Assembly (NCBI RefSeq): GCF_000717745.1
Contig: NZ_JOBH01000005.1
Location: 186,001 to 250,000 of the forward strand
Direction: 5' to 3'
Length of the DNA stretch: 64,000 nt
Source of the DNA: Streptomyces violens
GTDB lineage: Bacteria > Actinomycetota > Actinomycetes > Streptomycetales > Streptomycetaceae
In this document: piece after piece, positions 42,878 to 52,225 of the stretch
Numbering within the stretch: position 1 is the stretch's first letter
Layout: each line of letters starts with the position of its first letter
Notes under the pieces: generated by a model
Seen by the model: the letters and a program-made list of their open reading frames with translations, nothing else
What the model was told of the DNA's origin: nothing
The model's database searches: none
Position numbers and translations under genes: made by a program

Positions 42878-44350
42878 CTACTTGAGACCCAGTGCCTGCT
42901 CGATCGGGTTGAGCAGGAAGTACACCAGGAAGCAGAGGCCGACGGCGTTCAGCAGCCAGGGGATCTCCTTGAAGCGGCCGGTCGCGGCGCGCAGCAGGAT
43001 GAAGGCCAGGACGCCGACGCCGATGCCGGTGGTGATGCTGTACGTGAACGGCATCGAGACGATCGTCAGGAACGCCGGGATAGCGACCGTGAAGTCGCTC
43101 CAGTCGATCTCGCGGACGTTGGACGCCATGATCAGGAAGCCCACGACGAGCAGGGCGGGCGTGGCGGCCTGCGACGGCACGACCGTGGCGAGCGGGGTGA
43201 AGACCAGCGTGAGCAGGAAGAGCCCGCCGGTGACCACGTTCGCCAGGCCGGTACGGGCGCCCTCGCCGACGCCCGCGGTGGATTCAACAAAGCAGGTGTT
43301 GGCCGAGCAGGAGCCGAGGCCGCCGCCCGCGACGCCGATGCCGTCCAGCATCAGGATGCGGCCCATGCGCGGCAGCTGGCCGTTCTTGTCGGCCAGCCCG
43401 CTCTCCTCGCCGACGCCGATGATCGTGCCCATCGCGTCGAAGAAGCCGGAGAGCAGCACGGTGAAGACGAAGAGGCAGCCGGTCAGCAGGCCGACCTTCT
43501 GGAAGCCGCCGAAGAGGCTGATCTGACCGACCAGGCCGAAGTCGGGGGTGCCGACCAGCGCGTCCGGGATCTTCGGCACGGCCAGGCCCCAGGCGCTGTC
43601 CGGCAGGTCGGCGATGGTGTTGATGATGATCGCGACCACGGCCATGACGACGATCCCGATGAGGATCGCGCCCTTGATCTTCCGGACCGTCAGCACGAAC
43701 ATCAGCGCCAGGCCGAGCACGAACACCAGCACCGGCCAGCCCTGGAGCTGGCCGCCGGTGCCCAGGGCGAGCGGCACGGTGGTGTGCGCCGAGTCCGGGT
43801 TGCGGCTCACGAAGCCCGAGTCGACCAGGCCGACCAGGCTGATGAAGAGGCCGATACCGATGGCGATCGCGCGGCGCAGCCCGTTGGGGATGGCGTCCAT
43901 GACGCGCTGCCGCAGGCCCGAGGCGACCAGGATCATCAGCACGATGCCGGCCCAGACGACCATGCCCATCGCGTCCGGCCAGGTCATCTTGGGCGCGAGC
44001 TGGAGCGAGACCAGCGCGTTGATGCCCAGGCCGGCGGCGAGCGCGATCGGGACGTTGCCGATGACGCCCATCAGGACGGTGGTCACGCCCGCGACCAGCG
44101 CGGTGGCGGTGACCAGCTGGGCGTTGTCCAGGTGGTGCCCATTCATGTCCTGACCGCCGGCCAGGATGATCGGGTTCAGGATCACGATGTAGGCCATCGC
44201 GAAGAAGGTGGCCAGGCCGCCGCGGAGCTCACGGGAGACCGTGGAGTGGCGTGCGGAGATCTGGAAGAACCGGTCGAGACCGTTCTTGGGCTCGGGCGTG
44301 GCGCCGGACGGGGAATCGGCGTCGGCCTGGGGGGTGGCCGGGGTGGGCAT
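42878..44350 (-). CDS. NCS2/AzgA-type purine permease
   Basis: 490 residues and about 12-14 membrane segments, with the AzgA-type strings AYIVILNPIILAGGQDM, GLGINALVSLQLAP, FFDAMGTIIGVGEESGLAD and SCSANTCFVESTAGVGEGAR. These permeases import adenine, guanine or hypoxanthine with protons. ATG 44350 has GAGG upstream and gives the standard head. The upstream 240 bp are AT-rich and shared with the divergent DUF2530 gene. Confidence 0.92.
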   Translation of the reverse strand: MPTPATPQADADSPSGATPEPKNGLDRFFQISARHSTVSRELRGGLATFFAMAYIVILNPIILAGGQDMNGHHLDNAQLVTATALVAGVTTVLMGVIGNVPIALAAGLGINALVSLQLAPKMTWPDAMGMVVWAGIVLMILVASGLRQRVMDAIPNGLRRAIAIGIGLFISLVGLVDSGFVSRNPDSAHTTVPLALGTGGQLQGWPVLVFVLGLALMFVLTVRKIKGAILIGIVVMAVVAIIINTIADLPDSAWGLAVPKIPDALVGTPDFGLVGQISLFGGFQKVGLLTGCLFVFTVLLSGFFDAMGTIIGVGEESGLADKNGQLPRMGRILMLDGIGVAGGGLGSCSANTCFVESTAGVGEGARTGLANVVTGGLFLLTLVFTPLATVVPSQAATPALLVVGFLIMASNVREIDWSDFTVAIPAFLTIVSMPFTYSITTGIGVGVLAFILLRAATGRFKEIPWLLNAVGLCFLVYFLLNPIEQALGLK

Positions 44351-44592
44351 GGGTGAGGACCTCAGGTGTACGGGCCTGGTGGGGCGCTGCGGCCCGGGGT
44401 CGGACCACACATCGATCGGATCGACTTTGTTCTATCAGACGACAGAAACCGGTCAGATCGGGAACGGTTCAGTATGAAACAACAAAACGTTGATCGCTAT
44501 CTCCGCGCGTAGACCCTTGTGGCGGCTGGGGCGCACGGGATCGCGGAGGTGCCGCACACAGCCGGTCGGCCGACCGCCGTAAGCTTGCCCGT
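44351..44592. promoter_or_regulatory. AT-rich divergent region, purine permease / DUF2530
   Basis: 242 bp without genes. The part 44420-44505 (gttctatcagacgacagaaa, tatgaaacaacaaaacgttg) has unusually low GC. TAAGCT at 44580-44585 is the probable -10 of the DUF2530 gene. Promoters of the permease must lie within the AT-rich part. Confidence 0.5.
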
Positions 44593-44877
44593 ATGTGGAA
44601 GAAGTCCGAACTGCGCGAGGCACCCGCTCCTCTGGAGGGGCCCGTCGTCGCCACCATCACCGGCGGCACCGTCATCTGGTTCGTCCTCTTCCTGGCGCAG
44701 CTCCCCTTCTACGGCTGGTTCGCCGGCCGCGGGCAGACGTGGTGGGTGTGGACCTGCCTGGCCGGCGGCCTCCTCGGGCTGCTCGGCGTCTGGTATGTCC
44801 GCCGGCGCGACGCGGCCATCAAACGGGACGCGGCGGCCAAGCGCACCGCCGCTGCGGCCACACCGGACGCCCGATAG
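44593..44877 (+). CDS. DUF2530 membrane protein
   Basis: 94 residues with two membrane segments (TITGGTVIWFVLFLAQLPFY and WVWTCLAGGLLGLLGVWYV) and a basic Ala-rich tail. DUF2530 is confined to actinobacteria; role unknown. ATG 44593 has no Shine-Dalgarno but TAAGCT seven bases upstream, so the message is probably leaderless. The P-type ATPase gene follows after 38 bp but has its own -10. Confidence 0.85.
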   Translation: MWKKSELREAPAPLEGPVVATITGGTVIWFVLFLAQLPFYGWFAGRGQTWWVWTCLAGGLLGLLGVWYVRRRDAAIKRDAAAKRTAAAATPDAR

Positions 44878-44902
44878 CCGCGTGATCCGGGCGTCCGGCC
44901 CG

Positions 44903-44916
44903 TAGCGTCGGACGCA
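44903..44916 (+). promoter_or_regulatory. -10 box TAGCGT, leaderless start of the P-type ATPase gene
   Basis: TAGCGT (44903-44908) ends 7 bp before ATG 44916, without Shine-Dalgarno. Confidence 0.55.
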
Positions 44917-47327
44917 TGACGGAACGGGCGCAGCCCCCTCAGCCCTCACAGTCCCCTGCCGAGTACTCCGCGACGGCGCCCGCGCGCGCCCACGGCGGGC
45001 TGACCGCCGCCGAGGTCGCGGAGCGGGTGGCCCGCGGGGAGATCAACGACGTTCCCGTACGGTCCTCGCGGTCCGCCCTCGACATCGTCCGCGCGAACGT
45101 CCTCACCCGCTTCAACGCCATCATCGGCGTCCTCTTCGCGGTCATCCTGGTCATCGGCCCGATCCAGGACGGCCTCTTCGGCTTCGTCATCGTCGCCAAC
45201 ACCGGCATCGGCATCATCCAGGAGCTGCGCGCCAAGCGGACCCTGGACCGGCTCGCCGTCATCGGCGAGTCCCGGCCGACCGTACGCCGGGACGGCACGC
45301 CCACCGAGGTGCACTCCTCCGAGGTCGTCCTCGGTGACCTCATCGAGCTGGGCCCCGGCGACAAGGTGATCGTCGACGGCGAGGTGGCCGAGGCGGACGG
45401 GCTGGAGATCGACGAGTCGCTGCTCACGGGCGAGGCCGACCCGGTACCGAAGCGGCCGGGCGACCCGGTGCTGTCCGGCAGCTTCGTGGTCGCGGGCGGC
45501 GGCGCCTTCACCGCCACGAAGGTCGGCCGCGCGGCCTACGCGGCACAGCTCGCCGAGGAGGCGTCCCGCTTCACCCTCGTCGACTCCGAGCTGCGCAGCG
45601 GGATCAGCATGATCCTGAAGTACGTCACCTGGATGATGGTCCCGACGGCCGTCGGCCTCGTCCTCAGCCACCTCTTCACGCTGAACATGGCGGGTGACGA
45701 CGCGGTCCGCCGGATGGTCGCCGGCATCGTCCCGATGATCCCCGAGGGCCTGGTGCTGCTCACCTCGGTCGCCTTCGCCATCGGCGTCATCCGGCTCGGC
45801 CGAAAGCAGTGCCTGGTCCAGGAACTGCCCGCCATCGAGGGCCTGGCCCGCGTGGACGTGGTCTGCCTCGACAAGACCGGGACGCTCACCGAGGGCGGCA
45901 TGGACGTCAGCGAGCTGCGGCCGCTGCACGGCGCGGACGAGGAGTACGTACGGCAGGTGCTCGGCGCGCTCGGCGAGTGCGACCCGCGGCCGAACGCCTC
46001 GCTGCAGGCGGTCATCGACGCGTATCCGGCGGACGACGGCTGGCGCTGCACGGAGTCGTTGCCGTTCTCCTCCGCCCGCAAGTACAGCGGCGCGTCCCTC
46101 AACGGGCCCGACGGCGAGAGCTCGACCTGGCTGCTCGGCGCTCCCGACGTGCTGCTCCCGGAGGGCGACGGCACGCTCGCCGAGACCGACGACCTCAACT
46201 CCCGTGGTCTGCGCGTCCTGCTGCTGGCCCGCGCGGAACGCGAGCCGGCCGACCCCGCCGTGACCGAGCACCTCACGCCCACCGCGCTCGTCGTCCTGGC
46301 CCAGCGGCTGCGCGCGGACGCCCCCGACACCCTGCGGTACTTCGCCGAGCAGCGGGTCCGTACGAAGGTGCTCTCCGGCGACAACGCGGTCTCGGTGGGC
46401 GCGGTCGCCGCCGAACTGGGTCTGCCGGGCGCGGACAGCCCGGTGGACGCGCGCCGGCTGCCCGACGGGCCGGAGGAGCTGGCCGGGGCGCTGGAGGACG
46501 GTACGGTCTTCGGCCGGGTCACGCCCCGGCAGAAGCGGTCCATGGTCACGGCCCTCCAGTCGCGCGGCCACCACGTCGCGATGACCGGTGACGGCGTGAA
46601 CGACGTACTGGCCCTGAAGGACGCCGACATCGGCGTCGCGATGGGCACCGGCTCCGAGGCGACCCGGGCCGTCGCCCAGATCGTGCTGCTGGACAACAGC
46701 TTCGCGGCGCTGCCCGCGGTCGTCGCCGAGGGCCGCCGCGTCATCGGCAACATCACCCGCGTCGCGACGCTCTTCCTCACCAAGACGGTCTACTCGGTCC
46801 TGCTCGCGCTGCTCGTCGCCTGCTGGCAGATCCCGTACCCGTATCTGCCGCGCCATCTGACGCTGCTGTCCACGCTGACGATCGGCGTACCGGCCTTCTT
46901 CCTGGCCCTCGCGCCCAACAAGGAACGGGCGCGTCCGCACTTCGTACGGCGCGTCATGCGGTACGCGATCCCCTCCGGGCTGATCACCGGGGCCGCGGCC
47001 TTCGCCATGTACCTGCTGGCCCGCAGCCACTACTCGGGGCCGCACGCCCTCCAGTCCGAGACGAGCGTGGCGACGCTGACGCTGTTCCTGACCGCGCTCT
47101 GGGTACTGGCGATCATCGCCCGGCCGTACACGTGGTGGCGGATCGGCCTGGTGCTGACGATGGGCGCGGGCTTTCTTGTCGTCCTCGTGACGCCTTGGCT
47201 GCAGACGTTCTTCCAGCTCAGGCTGGTCGGGACGACCATGCCTTGGGCTGCCGTGGCGATGGCGGCCGCCGCCGCGGCCGCCCTGGAGCTCACCTGGCGG
47301 TGGCTGGGGCGGCGGCCCACCGCCTGA
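44916..47327 (+). CDS. P-type cation ATPase, CtpE-like
   Basis: 803 residues. Phosphorylated Asp in CLDKTGTLT (about residue 319), actuator loop LTGEAD (about 171), hinge TGDGVNDV (about 557), M4 VPMIPEGLVLLTSVAFAIGV. The overall string order is very close to mycobacterial CtpE, which imports calcium; PEGL in M4 fits. No N-terminal metal-binding domain is present. Ten membrane segments are likely. The gene converges with the sacsin-like gene, with only 3 bp between the stops. Confidence 0.9.
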   Translation: MTERAQPPQPSQSPAEYSATAPARAHGGLTAAEVAERVARGEINDVPVRSSRSALDIVRANVLTRFNAIIGVLFAVILVIGPIQDGLFGFVIVANTGIGIIQELRAKRTLDRLAVIGESRPTVRRDGTPTEVHSSEVVLGDLIELGPGDKVIVDGEVAEADGLEIDESLLTGEADPVPKRPGDPVLSGSFVVAGGGAFTATKVGRAAYAAQLAEEASRFTLVDSELRSGISMILKYVTWMMVPTAVGLVLSHLFTLNMAGDDAVRRMVAGIVPMIPEGLVLLTSVAFAIGVIRLGRKQCLVQELPAIEGLARVDVVCLDKTGTLTEGGMDVSELRPLHGADEEYVRQVLGALGECDPRPNASLQAVIDAYPADDGWRCTESLPFSSARKYSGASLNGPDGESSTWLLGAPDVLLPEGDGTLAETDDLNSRGLRVLLLARAEREPADPAVTEHLTPTALVVLAQRLRADAPDTLRYFAEQRVRTKVLSGDNAVSVGAVAAELGLPGADSPVDARRLPDGPEELAGALEDGTVFGRVTPRQKRSMVTALQSRGHHVAMTGDGVNDVLALKDADIGVAMGTGSEATRAVAQIVLLDNSFAALPAVVAEGRRVIGNITRVATLFLTKTVYSVLLALLVACWQIPYPYLPRHLTLLSTLTIGVPAFFLALAPNKERARPHFVRRVMRYAIPSGLITGAAAFAMYLLARSHYSGPHALQSETSVATLTLFLTALWVLAIIARPYTWWRIGLVLTMGAGFLVVLVTPWLQTFFQLRLVGTTMPWAAVAMAAAAAAALELTWRWLGRRPTA

Positions 47328-47330
47328 CGG

Positions 47331-50300
47331 TCAGTCGAACCAGCGGGCCCGGGCCAGCTCGTCCGTGCGCGTCGGGTCCTCCAGCAGGGCCGCCACCTCG
47401 AAGCGGCGCGGCCACTGGCCGGTGGCCCAGGCCAGCCCGGCCGCCACGCCCTCGAACGTGGCCGCGTGCACCGTGCCGTCGGCGGCACGCCGCCAGTCCA
47501 GCTCGGTGTCCCCGGTGTCCGTGGTCACCAGCAGTTCGTCGTGCTCGACGTACGTACCGGGCGTGTCCGGGCCGAGCAGCGCGCGTACCGCGTCCGGCAC
47601 CTCCCGTACCGTGCCCTCGCTGCGTACTTCCGCGGGGAACTCTTCGCTCAGCCGCCGTACCTGGAGCAGCTCGGCCAGGGACGCGGCGCGTACGGGGCTG
47701 ACCGGCAGCAGCGGCAGTTCCCCGGCGAGCGGCAGCAGGTCGGGGGCGTCCGCGATGACCGCGTCGGCCGCGTCCACCACCCGCACCGCGTCGCCCGCCA
47801 CGGCCCGCAGCTCGTCCGGCAGCGTGACCTGTTCGGGGTCCAGCCCGGCCAGCTCGCCGTACAGCGCGTGCAGCTGAGCGGCCGTCACCTCGGCGTCCTC
47901 GTCGGCCAGCCGGGCGAGCAGCTCGGCGGCGCCGCCCGGCTCGTCCAGGAGGGCCGCGACCGAGGTCCGTACGCCCAGCGCGCGCAGCACTTGGGCGTCC
48001 ACGTCACCGGCGTCCGCCGCCTCGTACAGGCCCGCGAGCAGCGGGTCGCCGCCCGCCGACCGGAGCCCGGCGGGCCGCCGGCCGTCGAGGACGGGGTGGC
48101 CGCGCAGCCACCACGCGGCGTACGGACGTACCGACTCGGTCGTGCCGTCCGGCAGCAGTACGCGCACCGGGGCGGTCAGCGCGTCGCGCAGCGGCGGCCG
48201 CGAGAGCATGGCCAGCACCTGCGGCCAGGCGTCGTCGTCGACCAGATCGAGGTCGCGGACGGCGACGATCTCGGTGGCGACCGGCGGTACGGGCGTCTCG
48301 GGCAGGCCGTCGAGGACGTCCTCGCACCAGACGTCGACCGCGTCCAGCAGGCCGACGTCGTCCGGCTCGGCGAAGTCGCCGTCGCGGGGCTCCAGCTCGT
48401 CGGGGTCCAGGACCACGTCCTGGGCACGGACCAGCGCGAAGTCCGCGAGCACGCCCACCGCGGTCATCGGCTGCTCGCCCCAGCGGGCCGCCAGCTCCTC
48501 GTCCACGCAGGCCAGTTCGCCGGACCGGATGACCCGCTCGAACGCGCTGCCCGGATAGACCAGCTCCCCGGCGGGGGCGGGCTCGCCGTCCTCGTCGGGC
48601 AGCGCCAGCGCGCCCAGCCAGGGCTCGTCGCCCGGCGCGAGTCCGGCGTCGCGAACCAGCCCGAGCACCGCCTCGGCCAGCTCCTCACCGCTGAGGGCGC
48701 CGCCGGGACCGTCCGCCGTCTCCTCGTCGAAGACGTCGTACTCGTCCTCGGCCGCCTCCAGGGAATGCGCGACCGCGGCGCGTACCTGAGGCGTCTTCAA
48801 CACCGCGCGCGGTGTGGCGGGCACCGCGCCCAGCTTCTCCAGCAGCGGGTGCACCGCGTCCGGGTGCGCGACCTTCAGGCCGAGCCGGGCCAGGGTGCGG
48901 TGCCGGGCCTCCGTGTCCGGCCGGGCCTCGCGGACCGGCAGCAGGACCTGGCGGGGGCCGATCGTCGTGCGGCCGTCCGCGAGCGGGACGGGCAGGCCGC
49001 TGAGCCGGTCCGGGTCGGTCCCGGCCAGCGACTCGTACAGCCGCCGCCACCAGGACGGCGTGCGCTCCACTCCGGCCAGCCGGTCGATGACCTCGCCCAG
49101 CGGTACCCGGGCCACGCCCAGCGCGCGCAGCTCGGGCCGCCGCTCCAGGCCCGCGGGCAGCAGGCTGGGGAAGAGCTCGGCCAGTACGGCGACGGTCTCG
49201 GCGCCCGCGCCCTCGGCCAGCTCGGCCTCGACGGGGCGCAGCACGTAGGGGCCCTCGGGCTCGGTGCCCACCGGCTCGTCGGCCTCCGGCCATGTGCCGA
49301 GCGCGCGGTCGGCCTCCCGGCGCAGCGCGGCGCCCGTCCCGGCGCTGGGCAGGAACGGCACCCGGGGCAGCCGCTCCAGCACGAGGCGGCGCAGCTCGCT
49401 GTCCAGGCCGCCCTTGCCCAGCGGCCCGGGCACCAGGTCGATGGTCCCGACGGAGACCGGCTCCCAGTCGCGCAGCAGCGTGGCGTACGTGTCGGCGGCG
49501 CGCTCGGCGAGGAAGTCGGCGAGCGGGCCCGGCGCGACGTGCCGGCGGGTCGGCTCCAGGGGGAACGAGGCGATGAGCAGCGCGGGCAGGCCGAGCGGCT
49601 CGTCCGTGGGGGTCGGCGCGTGCACGACGGGCGCGGTGGCCGGGGGTACCGGCTCGCCCTCCGCGTCCACCGGCACCGCCCAGGTCACCGACCAGGCGGG
49701 CCGCAGCCGCTCCTCGACGGGGCGGTCGGCCAGCAGCGCGGGGTCCAGGGGACCGCCGTCGGTGGCCACCCGCCACCGCGCCGTGCCGCGGGCGCTGTCC
49801 TCGACGACGACGTACGGGCCGTCGGCGCCGCGCCGCAGCTCCCGTACGCCCTCCGGGGTCTCGATCACGACCTCGGCCAGGCCGGGCAGGGTCAGCAGCA
49901 GCGCGTCGTCGACGGCGGCCAGCAGACGGCTCGTCAGGTCCTCGGCGGCGCCGTCCCGCAGCGGCAGCACCACCGCGGTGTCGTACCCCTCCGGTGCCGT
50001 GCCCTCGGCGGGCAGCGGCAGCCGCAGCAGCGGTACGTGGCCCTCGCGGCGCCGCAGTTCGCTGCCCAGGCCCGGGCTGTGGGCCGCGACGTCCATGGCC
50101 ATGGCGCGCGCCTCGGGCAGCGACCAGCGCACCCCGCCGGTCCGCCCGATCACCGCCGGCTCGTCGCTCACCGCGAGTACGGCGGCGAAGCCGACGCCGA
50201 AGCGGCCGACCGCGCCGGCCGACGCGTCGCTGTCCCGCTTGGCGGAGGCGCGCAGGGTGGAGAGCGATTCGACGCCCGTGGCGTCCAGCGGGGCACCGGT

Positions 50301-50588
50301 GTTGGACGCCACCAGTACCGCGTGCTCGCCGCCCTCGCCGGGGTGGAGCGTCAGCCGCAGCCGCCCGGGCACGCCTGCGCGCGCCGCCGCGTCCGCCGCG
50401 TTCTGCGCCAGCTCGACCACGAGCCGGTCGCGGTAGCCGCCGAGCGCGAGGTCCTCCTCGGCGTTGGCGTCCTCCCGGAATCTGGCCGGGGAGCCGGCCC
50501 AGGCGTCCAGCACGCCCCGCCGCAACCGGGCGGCTCCGAAGGGGTCCGCACCATCGTCGGGATTCTGGACGGTCGCCCTACGGCTCAC
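47331..50588 (-). CDS. Sacsin-type GHKL ATPase protein
   Basis: 1085 residues. The first 200 carry an HSP90-like ATPase: RLVVELAQNAADAAARAGVP (N box), SNTGAPLDATGVESLSTLR, SAGAVGRFGVGFAAVLAVSD (G-box). The rest is long, acidic, with repeating helical/beta units and no named domain; the family is annotated in Streptomyces as sacsin N-terminal ATPase-like. It may be a chaperone-like or signalling ATPase. GTG 50588 (MSRRATVQNP) has GGGAGC upstream; ATG 50639 is an alternative. Context does not reveal a partner. Confidence 0.8.
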   Translation of the reverse strand: MSRRATVQNPDDGADPFGAARLRRGVLDAWAGSPARFREDANAEEDLALGGYRDRLVVELAQNAADAAARAGVPGRLRLTLHPGEGGEHAVLVASNTGAPLDATGVESLSTLRASAKRDSDASAGAVGRFGVGFAAVLAVSDEPAVIGRTGGVRWSLPEARAMAMDVAAHSPGLGSELRRREGHVPLLRLPLPAEGTAPEGYDTAVVLPLRDGAAEDLTSRLLAAVDDALLLTLPGLAEVVIETPEGVRELRRGADGPYVVVEDSARGTARWRVATDGGPLDPALLADRPVEERLRPAWSVTWAVPVDAEGEPVPPATAPVVHAPTPTDEPLGLPALLIASFPLEPTRRHVAPGPLADFLAERAADTYATLLRDWEPVSVGTIDLVPGPLGKGGLDSELRRLVLERLPRVPFLPSAGTGAALRREADRALGTWPEADEPVGTEPEGPYVLRPVEAELAEGAGAETVAVLAELFPSLLPAGLERRPELRALGVARVPLGEVIDRLAGVERTPSWWRRLYESLAGTDPDRLSGLPVPLADGRTTIGPRQVLLPVREARPDTEARHRTLARLGLKVAHPDAVHPLLEKLGAVPATPRAVLKTPQVRAAVAHSLEAAEDEYDVFDEETADGPGGALSGEELAEAVLGLVRDAGLAPGDEPWLGALALPDEDGEPAPAGELVYPGSAFERVIRSGELACVDEELAARWGEQPMTAVGVLADFALVRAQDVVLDPDELEPRDGDFAEPDDVGLLDAVDVWCEDVLDGLPETPVPPVATEIVAVRDLDLVDDDAWPQVLAMLSRPPLRDALTAPVRVLLPDGTTESVRPYAAWWLRGHPVLDGRRPAGLRSAGGDPLLAGLYEAADAGDVDAQVLRALGVRTSVAALLDEPGGAAELLARLADEDAEVTAAQLHALYGELAGLDPEQVTLPDELRAVAGDAVRVVDAADAVIADAPDLLPLAGELPLLPVSPVRAASLAELLQVRRLSEEFPAEVRSEGTVREVPDAVRALLGPDTPGTYVEHDELLVTTDTGDTELDWRRAADGTVHAATFEGVAAGLAWATGQWPRRFEVAALLEDPTRTDELARARWFD

Positions 50589-50738
50589 GACTGCTCCCTC
50601 GCACACAGCTTCCCGCCCAGCGGCGGCTTCACGTGTCATTCTTCCGCCTCGGGTGCCCCGGATCCGGCCGGGGTACGACACGCCGATCCGGCCTGGCCGT
50701 AAATGAGGCCGGGCCGGTGTCAGCGGTGGCGCCGGGGG

Positions 50739-50756
50739 CTCGGCTGCGGCCGAGCT
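50739..50756. terminator. Hairpin after the DUF3027 gene
   Basis: gctcggc / gccgagc around a tgcg loop, 8 bp after the DUF3027 stop on the minus strand. Confidence 0.6.
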
Positions 50757-50763
50757 CCCCGTC

Positions 50764-51822
50764 TCAGCTGTGGCCGAGCTCCTCGGCCGGCTCGCCCTCG
50801 GAGACCGAGCCGCTCGTGCGGTCCGGGCGCAGCGGCATCGGCTCGACGACCGTCTCGTCGATGACCGGCGCCGCCGGGCGCGGCGGCTTCGGCATCACGG
50901 CGGCCTCGGAGTGCCCGCCGCAGCCGTACGCCAGCGACACGACCCGGCCGTCCGCCGGGGAGAACTCGTTCGCGCAGACGCCGAACGCCTGCCGCAGCGA
51001 GCCGGCGAGCGGGACGAGGAAGCCGCAGCTCATGCAGGCGGCGGGGGCGGCCTGCGCCATCGGGGTCTTGGCGCCGTACGCCTCTTCCCAGCGGTCGGCC
51101 GCGGTGTGCAGGCCGTACCGGGAGAGCACCCGGGCGCGGCCCATGCCCAGCTCCTCGGCGACCGCGGCGATGCTGCCGCGGGCCGGGGCCGTCGCCTGGT
51201 GCGCGGGGGTGCCGGCGAGCACGTCCGCGTCCTCGGCCTCGGCCAGCTCGGCGAGCGGGCCCCTGGCCGCCTCGGCGGCCTCGTCGGCCTGCGTGCTGTC
51301 CGCGGCGGCGCCCGGCTGCGCGGCCCGTGCCGCGTCCGCGAGGTCCGCTGCAGTGGGGCCGACCGCGGCGGCGTCCGGCGAGCCGGGGGCGACCGGCGAC
51401 ACGCCCACGCCGCCGTTGTCGCCGAAGATCTCGTCGGCGGCGAACCCGGGCTCCAGCCGCAGGTCGTCCGCCTCCGTGGGCAGCAGGTCGCCCGGGCCCA
51501 TGTCGCCGGGGCGCAGCCGCTCGCTCCACGGCACCCACTCCGGGGCCAGCAGCGCGTCGGGCCCGGGCAGCAGTACCGACTCGTCGAGCGTGACGACCTT
51601 GGCGCGGGAGGCGCGGGCGACCGTCACGGCCCAGCGCCAGCCTCGGTACCCAGGCTCCCTGCATTCGAACAAATGGGTAACGACGCGGTCCCCGTCGGCC
51701 ACGGCGTCGACGTGCTCACCGACCATGCCCGGGAGGGCGGCCTCCTCGGCCGCCGCACGGGCGAGTTCGACGGCCTCGGCGCAGAGGCGGTCGGGCGTAC
51801 GGCTTCGCATCGCAGCACTCAC
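50764..51822 (-). CDS. DUF3027 protein
   Basis: 352 residues, actinobacterial family without known role. N-terminal conserved part: RLCAEAVELARAAAEEAALPG, VGEHVDAVADGDRVVTHLFE, GYRGWRWAVTVARASRAKVV and WVPWSERLRPGDMGPGDLLP. Middle: Ala/Glu-rich linker (140-225), then a C-terminal conserved piece with two Cys (CMSCGFLVPLAGSLRQAFGV, CANEF) and a Pro-rich end; CxxC...C suggests metal binding. ATG 51822; the inner ATG at 51810 is possible. It is divergent from the MFS gene with the conserved phased repeats between. Confidence 0.85.
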   Translation of the reverse strand: MSAAMRSRTPDRLCAEAVELARAAAEEAALPGMVGEHVDAVADGDRVVTHLFECREPGYRGWRWAVTVARASRAKVVTLDESVLLPGPDALLAPEWVPWSERLRPGDMGPGDLLPTEADDLRLEPGFAADEIFGDNGGVGVSPVAPGSPDAAAVGPTAADLADAARAAQPGAAADSTQADEAAEAARGPLAELAEAEDADVLAGTPAHQATAPARGSIAAVAEELGMGRARVLSRYGLHTAADRWEEAYGAKTPMAQAAPAACMSCGFLVPLAGSLRQAFGVCANEFSPADGRVVSLAYGCGGHSEAAVMPKPPRPAAPVIDETVVEPMPLRPDRTSGSVSEGEPAEELGHS

Positions 51823-52225
51823 AAGAATCGATTCTCTCTTCCACGCCGTCTCACGAGCGCGCCGGCCGGAGCCGTCCTGATCCTGTCCGGACGACCGACG
51901 GGCCGGGGCGGGCGGAGCGGACCTGGGGACCGCGTCGACGTCCGCGCCCGATCAGCCCTCCAGAAGCAGCGCGCCTCTACGAACCATTCTGCGGGATCGC
52001 GGCAAGGCGCGCGGCCAAGAGCGACCGCCGGTGGCGCGCTACACACGCTACCCCTTCAATCGTGTACGACCCCCCGGCGGGAGCGGCAAATGTCACCGGC
52101 AGCCGCCACGGGCCCCTCCGCCACGCCCGCAGAACCCGGGCAGGACCCCATGAAAACCCATCGAAACTCATGGAAACTGCCATCAGTTGGGCGAGTTGGG
52201 GCAGCGTTTGGGGCAGTATGACGAC
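51823..52225. promoter_or_regulatory. Divergent DUF3027 / MFS region with 10-bp phased repeats
   Basis: 403 bp without a convincing gene. From 52149 there are three tandem 10-bp units: catgaaaacc, catcgaaact, catggaaact, then gccatcag, and G-rich ttgggg repeats at 52187-52215. CAGTAT (52214-52219) lies 6 bp before the MFS GTG. The phasing at one helical turn suggests cooperative protein binding. Confidence 0.5.

Noticed and set aside
47331..50681. Large antisense open frames over the sacsin-like, carboxylase and dehydrogenase genes
   Set aside because: Typical shadows in DNA with nearly all G/C third positions; repetitive Arg/Gly/Ala sequence and no domains.
52150..52221. 23-codon ORF MKTHRNSWKLPSVG... 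upstream of the MFS gene
   Set aside because: Lies exactly on the phased promoter repeats and has no ribosome-binding site; more likely regulatory DNA, though a leader peptide is not excluded.
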